Below are positions 9,206-17,576 of a stretch of DNA of 64,000 nucleotides, piece after piece. A model generated the notes under the pieces. The model was not told the origin of the DNA, searched no databases, and saw only the letters and a program-made list of their open reading frames with translations. Position numbers and translations under genes: made by a program. Position 1 is the first letter of the stretch. The number at the start of each line of letters is the position of its first letter. The DNA is taken from the NCBI RefSeq assembly GCF_039994875.1, contig NZ_CP121196.1, forward strand, positions 1,302,001 through 1,366,000, read 5' to 3'. The stretch comes from Telmatobacter sp. DSM 110680 (GTDB taxonomy: Bacteria; Acidobacteriota; Terriglobia; Terriglobales; Acidobacteriaceae).

Positions 9206-10070
9206 ATGTACCGTTCCGACTTCGCCGATTTTGTCCGCTGGTCGAAAGCCCATCGACTCCCTTCCATGCCAGCTTCTCCTGAAACCATCGCACTTTACAT
9301 TACAGATCTCGCATCGAGACCACTTGCGGTAGCGACCATCGTCCGCCGTCTCACAGCTATCTCAAAAGCCCACGCGGCTTCCGGTTTTCCGTCGCCTGCT
9401 TCGACGCGCAACCTTGTCGTTGGCGACACGCTTCGTGGAATTAAAAGGACGCTTGGAACCGCACCTCACAGAAAGGATGCACTGCTTGCCGCCGACATAC
9501 GCCGTCTCATCGCTGCTTGCCCGAAGAACTTACTTGGCACTTGCGATAAGGCTCTGTTCTTGATCTCGTTCGCAGGTGCATTCCGACGTTCGGAATCAGT
9601 CAGCCTCAACGTGGAGGATTTGAAGTACTGCCGTGAAGGTCTGGTCTGCACTCTCCGCCGCAGCAAAACGGATCAGGAGGGAGCCGGCCGCAAGGTCGGA
9701 ATCCCGTTCAGGAAGAACAAAACGACGTGCCCAGTCTGCGCACTGAAGCTCTGGCTCAAGAAAGGAAGGATTACGTCAGGCCCGGTCTTCCGTGCCGTCA
9801 ACCGTCATGGCCAGGTTTCTTCGCGTGGTCTGGATCGCAACTCGGTCGCCGACATCATCAAGCAGGCCGCTCGTCGGGCTGGCATGCATGTCGAGAATTT
9901 AAGCGGTCACAGTTTGCGAGTCGGTCATGTGGAGCCAGGCGGTCAGGAGGGGAGTGCCCGAGTACGTGATCATGAAGCAGACGGGTCACAAGTCGAGGGA
10001 AGTTCTGGGCGCATATATAAGGATGGGCGAAATATTCACGCGGAATGCGGCGTCGGGGCTCGGCATTTAG
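9206..10070 (+). pseudogene. Tyrosine recombinase, frameshifted and N-terminally truncated
   Basis: Reading from 9206 gives an integrase core-binding domain (YRSDFADFVRWSKAH, TIALYITDLA) and most of the catalytic domain (SFAGAFRRSE with the first Arg, then GHSLRVGHV). At about 9930-9932 the frame breaks. In the next frame the expected C-terminus continues (SQAVRRGVPEYVIMKQTGHK, then SREVLGAYIRMGEIFTRNA) with the catalytic Tyr, ending at the TAG at 10068-10070. A one-base insertion explains this. The N-terminus begins in the middle of the usual core-binding helix, so the gene is probably dead. Reading on in the first frame fuses it artificially to the next small gene. Confidence 0.85.
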
Positions 10071-10079
10071 CGGGTTCAG

Positions 10080-10118
10080 TTCTGACCCCTGATAAGACAA
10101 TGTTTCCCGGGGTTAGAG
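10080..10118. repeat. Imperfect palindrome, copy 2 of a bracketing pair
   Basis: Arms TTCTGACCCC and GGGGTTAGAG pair with two mismatches around a 19-base loop. The outer words TGACCCCTG and GGGGTTAG are identical to those in the copy at 5496-5536, and the loops are similar in size. It lies ten bases after the stop of the broken recombinase. Confidence 0.6.
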
Positions 10119-10171
10119 ATACGAGTTCTGGGCGCGAATGCTACGCTGCTTTCAATCAAGGAGCGGCCCGC

Positions 10172-10411
10172 ATGACAAGAAAAAGAACTCAGACAAGCGT
10201 AACCGTCAATCAGGTTTCTAAGGTTGAGTTGACCAAAAGGGGAAGCCGGAACTCGCTCGAAATTGAGGTCCGGAGAGGTACTGAACTCTTGGGCACGCTC
10301 TTCCTGGGCTCGGGAAGCGTTCAATGGTGGCCACGTGGAAACAAGGCCAACAAATTTCAGAAGAGCTGGACAGGCTTCGCGGCGCTGCTTGATGAAGCCA
10401 TTCGGAGGTAG
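10172..10411 (+). CDS. Small conserved-looking protein with WW-type core
   Basis: A 79-residue gene starts at the ATG at 10172, with AAGGAG ten bases upstream. It is in frame with the broken recombinase but separate from it. The sequence alternates beta-like strands (VELTKRGSRNSLEIEVRRG, LGTLFLGSGSVQWWPRGN) and ends in a helix (KSWTGFAALLDEAI). Similar small proteins with the GSVQWWP-type motif occur beside mobile genes in environmental bacteria, from general knowledge. The function is unknown. It is probably a passenger of the same element or the neighbouring resident gene. Confidence 0.65.
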   Translation: MTRKRTQTSVTVNQVSKVELTKRGSRNSLEIEVRRGTELLGTLFLGSGSVQWWPRGNKANKFQKSWTGFAALLDEAIRR

Positions 10412-10478
10412 AGTGTCGCGAGCGAGCAACGCACGGTCCAACGCACTTGCTCGGAACAGAGGAAGGTCTGCAGACAAA

Positions 10479-11906
10479 TCATCGATGCATCGCGGATTCT
10501 TCCACACCTTCAAGGGAGCGTCCCTTGGTCTCTTGCACTGTAATGGACACAAACACCGCACCAGCGAAACAGATTCCCGCATAGATGAGGAAGGCACTTG
10601 ACGTTCCAAGCGACCGGTTGATTAGAGGGAACGTGTAGGTGAGAACGAACGATGCGACCCATAAGATCGCGACCGAAATCGAGACGGCCGATGCGCGCAT
10701 ACGATTGGGAAAGATTTCGGTGATAAGAACCCAGGTAACAGGCGCAAGGGACATTGCATAACACGCAATCGCGCACAATGTGAGGACGAGAACCCACATG
10801 CCTTGCGCATGTAAGCGGTACGCAACGCTGGCGGCAAGATGAGACGCACCAATGGCAATGCAGCCGAAGATCATGAGTCTTCTCCTGCCAAAACGATCAA
10901 CCAGCAACATGGCGATGATGGTGAAGATGAGATTGATGGCGCCCGTGATGACGATGTTGAAGAGGATTTCGCTCACTCCGTAGCCTGCGCCGCGGTAGAC
11001 CTCCTGTGCATAGTTGAAGAGGACATTAATCCCGCTCCACTGTTGCAGAACCGCCAGGGTTGCGCCCACAGCAAGCAACTTACGGCCGGGCGAAGCAAAC
11101 AGTTCGCGCCAGCCCTCGCGCTCGTGGGGCGCTGCCAGCGAATTCTGAATCACTGACAACTCCGCTTGCGCGTAGCTTTGGCCGCCGATTCGCTGCAATA
11201 CTTCGAACGCAGTTTGCAGATTCCCCTGGGCGACTAGCCAGCGCGGACTTTCGGGAATGAATGGCGCGGAGCAGAGGAACAGAACAGCGGGGACGGCTAC
11301 GGCCGTGAACATCCAGCGCCAGCCATACTGTGCGTTCCACGATGTTGCGAGCACGATTTGAAGCGGATCGGCTGGAATCTTTTCGGCGATGCGCCAATTG
11401 ACCAGCTGCGCCGCGAGAATTCCGATCACAATCGCAAGCTGATTGAGACTGACCAAACGTCCTCGCCACTGGGCCGGGCTGATTTCGGCAATGTACATCG
11501 GCGAAACGTTCGATGCCAGTCCAATGGCCACTCCTCCGATGATCCGCCAGAAAATGAATGCATTGAAGCTGTGAGCCCATCCCGTGGAGATGGATGAGAG
11601 GGCGAACAATAGGGCAGAGACGACAAGGAGTCTCTTTCGGCCAAACTTGTCGGCCGCAGAACCGGCAAGAAGCGATCCGGCGAAGCAGCCAAGCAAGGCA
11701 CAACTGTTCGCCCACCCGATCAACGCTTCAGAGGTGAGATGAAAGTACACCTCATAGAAGGGTTTGGCTCCTCCGATGACGACCCAGTCGTAGCCAAACA
11801 GCAAGCCCCCCATGGCGGCGATAAATGCGATGGTCCAGATGTAGCCGAGGTGGAGATCGGGGTGTACGGATGAGTGCGGCAGCGATGCGGACGAAGGCAT
11901 ATGCAT
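10479..11906 (-). CDS. MFS sugar transporter (sugar porter family)
   Basis: The 475-residue protein has twelve predicted membrane helices. Sugar-porter signatures are visible: GYDWVVIGG in helix 1, the loop motif GSAADKFGRKRLLV, RIIGGVAIGLAS, the cytoplasmic PESPRWL and VDRFGRRRLM, and QQWSGINVLFNYA in helix 7. QQWSGINV resembles the QQ-x-G-N sugar-binding motif of XylE-like symporters. The start follows the stop of the DUF5107 gene by two bases, so the two form an operon. It most likely imports sugars released by the nearby glycosidases by proton symport. Confidence 0.92.
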   Translation of the reverse strand: MHMPSSASLPHSSVHPDLHLGYIWTIAFIAAMGGLLFGYDWVVIGGAKPFYEVYFHLTSEALIGWANSCALLGCFAGSLLAGSAADKFGRKRLLVVSALLFALSSISTGWAHSFNAFIFWRIIGGVAIGLASNVSPMYIAEISPAQWRGRLVSLNQLAIVIGILAAQLVNWRIAEKIPADPLQIVLATSWNAQYGWRWMFTAVAVPAVLFLCSAPFIPESPRWLVAQGNLQTAFEVLQRIGGQSYAQAELSVIQNSLAAPHEREGWRELFASPGRKLLAVGATLAVLQQWSGINVLFNYAQEVYRGAGYGVSEILFNIVITGAINLIFTIIAMLLVDRFGRRRLMIFGCIAIGASHLAASVAYRLHAQGMWVLVLTLCAIACYAMSLAPVTWVLITEIFPNRMRASAVSISVAILWVASFVLTYTFPLINRSLGTSSAFLIYAGICFAGAVFVSITVQETKGRSLEGVEESAMHR

Positions 11907-11908
11907 GT

Positions 11909-14900
11909 TTAGCGCACCAGCTTACTGTCGAACTTGCCAAGCTGCTCCAGAAGATCGGACGCTCCCGCATGGCTGCGGTCGAGCTTCAGTGCTTCTTCAA
12001 GCAGGCTCCGCGCTTCTCCCGTACGACTCAATCCAGCCAAAGCCTCGGCGCGGAGAAAGAGAGCCTCAATTCGGTTGCGCCGGACGAGATCTTCGTTGAA
12101 CAACAGCATCGCAGGGAGAGACGTAGCAAAGAAATCGATACGGGGCTGTGTCTTTTCAAGTTCGATCGAGTAATCGTAAACACGGGTGAAAAGATTCGCA
12201 GCCTCGTCCTGCCTACCCAGGCGCTGAAGTGCAAGGCCCGTCCAGAACGTCATGTGCGATATATCCCGCACGGACATTTGCTGGAAATCGCCTTTCTCTT
12301 GTGCCGCACGGAGCCACCAAACACGGGCATTTTCGGCATCATCGCTGCGGTGGAACGACTCGCCGATCCAGAAGTGGACGTCGCTCTGGTTTGTGAACAA
12401 ATGCTTTGCTTCGCTCAGGTTCCGTGGTGGCCGAAGTGCGGCGGAGAATTGAGCGCGCGCTTCAGCCGGGTCCCCGAGATCGAGGGCACGACGCCCAAGC
12501 AGCAACCGCGCGCGCACATACTGCCCGAGCACCAGGCCCTCACCGCCTTCCCATGGCTGGAAACGCCGGCTGAGCAGAAGATGCAGAGCCTCGCCCGGTT
12601 TGTCGACATGATTCAGAAGAGTCGCGACTTCCACGGACAAGTCATCACGCGCCTCCACGAGCATTGAATATTGCAGCAGCTCATTCAGCCGCACCTGCGG
12701 AGACCGCCCAGTCCGCTTCCAAAGTTGATCGCGCTCATAGAGCACGCGCGCGTCTTGCCGGTTCGCGGCAAATGCAGTTTCAAAGCTGCTCAAGGCGCGG
12801 TCCGGATCCTGACGTACGTTAAAGTAAGCGATTCCCAGATTGCGATGGACTGTCGCAAACGAGGAGTTGCCAGTAGCGGCGTTTTCCCAGTGCAGAATAG
12901 CCTCCTCGTAACGGCGCTTGTCATAGAACAGGTTCCCGAGCAGATACGACGGCATCCACATCGCGGCCGTTTTTGTGAGCGCCCATTCAAGAACGACCAG
13001 CTCTTCGAGGCGACTCGGGAAGCAATAGTCTATGCAGGATCTTGCCGACCGATCGAGCGTCTGCGAAAAGGCCGGGTCTGCGAGCCTCTCTTCGACGTGA
13101 GCAAGAGTGAATAAGATCATGGGAACGGATCCGTCCCGCGCGTTTAAATCCGCGTTCTGAAGCACATTCCGCGCCTCTTCCAAGAGTCCAGCTCGCATCA
13201 GGTCGAAGCCAATGTCGAGGCATTCCTGGTTAGTCGCAGGCGCTACGCCTTTCTGCCACCGTGCGCCGACGTCGAGTGGGTCAAGCATCAGGGATTCTTC
13301 AAGGGACCGATCCGCGCCGGCAATGTCTCCCAATTTGCGCAAGACGATGCTGAGAAGATTACGGGCGTTCAGGTTATCTGCATTTGCCCTTAAGCTGCGC
13401 CGCAGGTGGTCAACGGCGGTGCGCCAGTTTTGCCTGGACGCATCACATTCGGCCAGCGCAAAAAATGCAGGCGCTTGCAAGGCTGCGTTCCACGTTGCCT
13501 TGTAAAAGGCGTCGTACGCATCTTTGCTCTTGCCCTGATACCGATAGGCAAGCCCCAGGTTGTAGAAAACTTCGCCATCCCGCGGATTCGGATTGAGCGC
13601 GGTCAGCCGGGCGATAGCGGCCTGGAAGTGTGTCGCTGCCGTCTCGAATTCACCGCGGCGAAGACGCCAAAGTCCCAGCGCATTGAGAATGCGCGATTCG
13701 TTGGGATCGCGACGCAAGCCCTCTTCCCAGTACGTCTCCCGCATCCGGGTCGCATGACGATACTGCTCAAGATGTAAGCCCGTCAGGTACAGTTCCTCGA
13801 CACTCTCCACCTCTTCGGGCGGCTTTGGCTCCCTTGCCACCAGCGGTGCAGTCGCGGGCTGGGTCCGCGCAGCATCGTGATCAATCACGATTCGATCGCC
13901 GTCCCACACCACTACGGCTGCCGCCACTGGATCGCTGCCGGGAGGAAGGGGAAATCCAATCAGAACCGGGCTTGAAACGTCGAGGCTCCTATTCCATCGC
14001 GCCGCTTCAACGCCGCCGATTTTGAGAACGATCTTCGCGTCGTCGACAGGGGCCGTAACGCACAGTCCGATTCGCAGCTCATTGCTCTTCGTTTTGACAC
14101 TCAGGGCCGCTTCTGCATTTGCTGCCACTGGTATCCCTATTGAGTGAATCGGGTACCAATTCTGTGTGAACGTCTTGGTCTCCCACGGAGCCAGATACGA
14201 GAAGTCAGGCTGATTGTCGGTGTACACGCCGGCCATCAACTCGATGTAGGGCCCGTCGTGGTCGGTCAGATTGCTGTCCCACGCATAGCCAAACTCGTGA
14301 TTGCCCCACGTCCACTGCTTCTTCCCCGGAGAGATGTGATGATTTGCGACGTGAACCACACCGGCGTCGGCCTTGTGATCGTAACCCCCAAAGAAATCCT
14401 GCTCGGTGCCCGTCACCATGTAGCTGGTCGGGACTGGGATATTCGCGTACCAACTGAGGTCGTTTGGCGGATAAGTACCGTCAGGCACAAACTGGCTTGG
14501 CCTCTCATCCGCAGGCACGCCGCTTCGTGCGCGCTCGCCGTAGTCCACTCCGTAATAACGGCCATCACTCAGCGGGAAGGAAGTAATCGCGCATTTCGCG
14601 TGGTCCGCGACGAACCTGACATCAGTGGGGAAGAAGGACTGATACTTCTCGTGCACTCGCGTGGCAGCATTGGCCCACCAGAGAAACGTTTGGGTAAACG
14701 GCGTGCGATTGTAGAGGCGGACTTTCAGTTCGAATACAGCGCGCCCAGGGCGCAGGCAGATGCCGTGCATTCCCTTCATGCGCTGCATTGGATCGTGATC
14801 GCTGCACCAGATGGTGACCGAGCCATCCTGCGCTCTCTCCATCTCCGTCGTAACCGGCATGAACGTCGCCGGTCGGTGGTGTTGCGGCCAGTTGAACTCG

Positions 14901-15319
14901 ACGCCGCCCGAGATCCAGGGTCCCGCTAGTCCTACGAGCGCCGGCTTGATGACATTTTGGCGGTAGAAGAAATCGTATCCGGTGGTCTTGTCGTAGCCGA
15001 CGTGAATGCGCCCTCCGATCTCAGGCAGGATCATGAGCCGAAGGTATTCGTTTTCAATATGAAGGGCTCTCCAAAGCTTCGGTGCAGGCTCAGTCGCGAT
15101 GCGGTCAATGAAAGGAAGGGGGTATACCCTCCCGCTGCTGCCCTGGTACACGCGCCTTTCCAGGAACATCGGATTCCGTTCCGGTGCGCCAGGCGCATAA
15201 GTCAGGATCTCCACATCCTCCTGCCAGGCTTTGACTGGCCCGCGCTCTGACGGAGGAGCGTCAGGCAAAAGCAAATACTGGGCGGAGAATTGAGGTCCCT
15301 CTGCGGATTCCGGCAACAT
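11909..15319 (-). CDS. DUF5107 domain protein with TPR repeats
   Basis: The 1136-residue cytoplasmic-looking protein has no signal peptide. The first half resembles DUF5107, a galactose-mutarotase-like beta-sandwich (ALHIENEYLRLMILPEIGGR, GPWISGGVEFNWPQHHRP, EFGYAWDS). The second half, from about residue 510, is a run of tetratricopeptide repeats (ILNALGLWRLRRGEFETAAT, NLGLAYRYQGKSKDAYDAFY, NLGIAYFNVRQDPDRALSSF). This fusion often sits next to carbohydrate transporters, as here. It probably binds or processes sugars or glycosides. It is divergently transcribed from the GH2 gene, with only about 50 bases between the starts. Confidence 0.85.
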   Translation of the reverse strand: MLPESAEGPQFSAQYLLLPDAPPSERGPVKAWQEDVEILTYAPGAPERNPMFLERRVYQGSSGRVYPLPFIDRIATEPAPKLWRALHIENEYLRLMILPEIGGRIHVGYDKTTGYDFFYRQNVIKPALVGLAGPWISGGVEFNWPQHHRPATFMPVTTEMERAQDGSVTIWCSDHDPMQRMKGMHGICLRPGRAVFELKVRLYNRTPFTQTFLWWANAATRVHEKYQSFFPTDVRFVADHAKCAITSFPLSDGRYYGVDYGERARSGVPADERPSQFVPDGTYPPNDLSWYANIPVPTSYMVTGTEQDFFGGYDHKADAGVVHVANHHISPGKKQWTWGNHEFGYAWDSNLTDHDGPYIELMAGVYTDNQPDFSYLAPWETKTFTQNWYPIHSIGIPVAANAEAALSVKTKSNELRIGLCVTAPVDDAKIVLKIGGVEAARWNRSLDVSSPVLIGFPLPPGSDPVAAAVVVWDGDRIVIDHDAARTQPATAPLVAREPKPPEEVESVEELYLTGLHLEQYRHATRMRETYWEEGLRRDPNESRILNALGLWRLRRGEFETAATHFQAAIARLTALNPNPRDGEVFYNLGLAYRYQGKSKDAYDAFYKATWNAALQAPAFFALAECDASRQNWRTAVDHLRRSLRANADNLNARNLLSIVLRKLGDIAGADRSLEESLMLDPLDVGARWQKGVAPATNQECLDIGFDLMRAGLLEEARNVLQNADLNARDGSVPMILFTLAHVEERLADPAFSQTLDRSARSCIDYCFPSRLEELVVLEWALTKTAAMWMPSYLLGNLFYDKRRYEEAILHWENAATGNSSFATVHRNLGIAYFNVRQDPDRALSSFETAFAANRQDARVLYERDQLWKRTGRSPQVRLNELLQYSMLVEARDDLSVEVATLLNHVDKPGEALHLLLSRRFQPWEGGEGLVLGQYVRARLLLGRRALDLGDPAEARAQFSAALRPPRNLSEAKHLFTNQSDVHFWIGESFHRSDDAENARVWWLRAAQEKGDFQQMSVRDISHMTFWTGLALQRLGRQDEAANLFTRVYDYSIELEKTQPRIDFFATSLPAMLLFNEDLVRRNRIEALFLRAEALAGLSRTGEARSLLEEALKLDRSHAGASDLLEQLGKFDSKLVR

Positions 15320-15368
15320 TCAAGCTCCAGAGTTTATCGTTGACGTACACAAAGTTATCCGCTGCGAG

Positions 15369-17492
15369 GTGCATGTGCAAACCCGGCGTAAATTCCTGCA
15401 GACGATCTCGACAAGCGGACTCGTTTTTCTCGGCACAGAAGCAGTCGCGTCGGAGCAGTCCGCGTCATCTGGAGATCGGCGCGCATCGTACAGCATCCCA
15501 CTCCGAGACGGCTGGGAGTTCCGGCTTGACCCCAGTGGAGCAACCACGGTGTCGGATTCACTCGATTACGCCAATGACTGGGAGGCCGTGCATGTGCCGC
15601 ACACGTGGCAATCTCTCGGCAGATCGCCGGACTATGTTGGAGTTGCGTGGTACCGCATTCGCTTTGAAGCACCGGCGAGTTGGGATTCGCAGCACCTGCG
15701 CGTTGAGTTCGAAGCCGTCAACCATACGGCGGCCGTATTCCTGAATGGACGGGCGATCGGTGAACACACAGGCAAGGGCTACACCGCGTTCACTCTCGAT
15801 CTATCAGCCCACCTGAGCCTTGGACAGGAAAACACATTGCTGGTGCGAGTCGATAACCGTCCAAACGACCGCATGCTTCCACGCAACAAGAGCTATGACT
15901 GGACCGATGACGGGGGCATTATCCGGCCAGTCAATCTGCTGGTTACAGCGCAGGCATTCATCGAAAGCGTAGAGATCAGCGCGGTTCCCAATCTGGCCAG
16001 CGGTTCAGCAGGGGTCCGCGTCAAGGCAACCGTTCGCAATGCCACCACTCAAACACAAAAGGCAAATGTGCGCGCGACAATTCGGAGGGATGGCAGTCCG
16101 GATGAAGTGATGCATCTAGGGCCAATCGACGTCGCACTTGAAGCGGATCGCGAGCAACTTGTCGACCTGGGACTGGCGACACTGCAGAATGCAGCACTCT
16201 GGCACTTTGATACCCCGCATCTGTATCAGGCAACTGTCGAGATGGGCGGTCCATCGGGAGTTCACGAGGTCATTGAGCAATTCGGTATTCGCAAGTTCGA
16301 AGTTCGCGGACCGGCATTCTACCTGAATGGCGAGAAGGTCTCCCTTATCGGGGTGGAACGCATGGCGGGAAGCCACCCTGAACTGGGCTTTGCTGAAACG
16401 TCGGACTGGATCGACGGCAATCACCGCGACATGAAAAGCCTGAACTGCGTCTTCACGCGGGTGCACTGGCCGCAGGATCGCCGCGTTCTCGATTTCTGCG
16501 ACCGGCATGGAATCCTGATGCAGGAGGAAGTGCCGGCGTGGGGTCCCGAAACTTTCTCGAAGACCTCAGACGACGTGCAGCACGCACTGGAACAGAACGG
16601 CCTCGATCAGCTGCGCGAGATGATCCGTCGTGACCGCAATCATCCATGTATCGTTGCGTGGGGCCTATGCAATGAGGTGGATGGCAAAAACCCGAGATCG
16701 CAGCAGTTCGCCCACGCTATCAGCGCGGAAGCGCGGCGGCTCGATCCTTCTCGACTTCAAACCTACGCATCCCACACACTGGGGAGCGATCCCGGCGCCG
16801 ACATGGCCGGTGAATTCGATTTCATTTCGACCAACGAGTATTACGGCAGTTGGACACCGGGTGGTCCCGGTGATGTTGAAGCGCATCTCGACCGCATTCG
16901 CAAGGCATTTCCTGATAAGCCCGTCGTGGTTTCGGAATACGGCTGGTGCGAGTGCCAGCCAAAGATCATTCCGGGTGATGAGAAGCGCGTCGACATCATT
17001 AACTCACACACGGAAGTATTTCGGAAATTCTCGGAGGTTGCGGGCGCCATTTACTTCGATTACAACGATTACCGCACGCTTGTCGGCGATAAAGGCGCGG
17101 GAGCCATGCGGCAGAGAGTGCATGGAGTAGTGGATCTTTATGGCGCGAAGAAGCCCTCGTTTGAAGCTCTGCGTTTGCAGGCCAGCCCCATCGAGAAAGC
17201 CATCCTTCGCAAATTGGCAGAGGGCCGATTCGAGTTCGAAATGCGAACGCGGCTGCGGCTTCCGGGTTACGTGCTGCGCGGTTGTTATCTGCGATGGCTG
17301 GCTTACGGGTACGACGATCTGCCGATGGATGGAGGCAAGACCGCCCTCTCCGCACTACTGCCAGGCTCATCCCAGACCTATGAAATCAAGACGTCGATAA
17401 CCGGAATCAGGAGGATCGTCGTGGACGTGCTCCGGCCCACTGGTTTCTCTGCGATCACGGTGGAATACGTGGCGGAGGCAGCGCCTGGGTGA
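15369..17492 (+). CDS. Glycoside hydrolase family 2 (beta-glucuronidase/galactosidase-like), Tat-exported
   Basis: The 707-residue protein has a GTG start at 15369; a GTG two codons later is also possible. The N-terminus carries a twin-arginine signal (RRKFLQTISTSGLVFLG). The GH2 sugar-binding domain follows (HVPHTWQSLG, GVAWYRIRF, VNHTAAVFLNGRAIGEHTGG-like), then the immunoglobulin-like domain and the TIM barrel. The acid/base is Glu436 in WGLCNEVDG and the nucleophile is Glu523 in VVVSEYGW. It hydrolyses beta-glycosides in the periplasm or outside. Substrate specificity (galactoside, glucuronide or mannoside) cannot be read from the sequence. It lies in a glycan-use locus with GH35 and a sugar transporter. 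Confidence 0.93.
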   Translation: MHVQTRRKFLQTISTSGLVFLGTEAVASEQSASSGDRRASYSIPLRDGWEFRLDPSGATTVSDSLDYANDWEAVHVPHTWQSLGRSPDYVGVAWYRIRFEAPASWDSQHLRVEFEAVNHTAAVFLNGRAIGEHTGKGYTAFTLDLSAHLSLGQENTLLVRVDNRPNDRMLPRNKSYDWTDDGGIIRPVNLLVTAQAFIESVEISAVPNLASGSAGVRVKATVRNATTQTQKANVRATIRRDGSPDEVMHLGPIDVALEADREQLVDLGLATLQNAALWHFDTPHLYQATVEMGGPSGVHEVIEQFGIRKFEVRGPAFYLNGEKVSLIGVERMAGSHPELGFAETSDWIDGNHRDMKSLNCVFTRVHWPQDRRVLDFCDRHGILMQEEVPAWGPETFSKTSDDVQHALEQNGLDQLREMIRRDRNHPCIVAWGLCNEVDGKNPRSQQFAHAISAEARRLDPSRLQTYASHTLGSDPGADMAGEFDFISTNEYYGSWTPGGPGDVEAHLDRIRKAFPDKPVVVSEYGWCECQPKIIPGDEKRVDIINSHTEVFRKFSEVAGAIYFDYNDYRTLVGDKGAGAMRQRVHGVVDLYGAKKPSFEALRLQASPIEKAILRKLAEGRFEFEMRTRLRLPGYVLRGCYLRWLAYGYDDLPMDGGKTALSALLPGSSQTYEIKTSITGIRRIVVDVLRPTGFSAITVEYVAEAAPG

Positions 17493-17576
17493 ATTACAAA
17501 TGCATCAGCAGATGGCAACTGGCGCTCAATGAGTCAAGGGACATATCGGCGTTCAACCAGAGGGTCAAATCATCAC

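Noticed and set aside
5496-10118. Integron attC sites
   Set aside because: The palindromes lack the R'/L' core spacing of attC, and the adjacent recombinase fragment shows no IntI-specific insert.
9206-10411. A single intact 401-residue integrase
   Set aside because: The catalytic Tyr region lies in another frame, and the last 79 codons are a separate gene with its own ribosome binding site.
14144-14929. 261-codon plus-strand frame
   Set aside because: Antisense to the well-supported DUF5107 domain.
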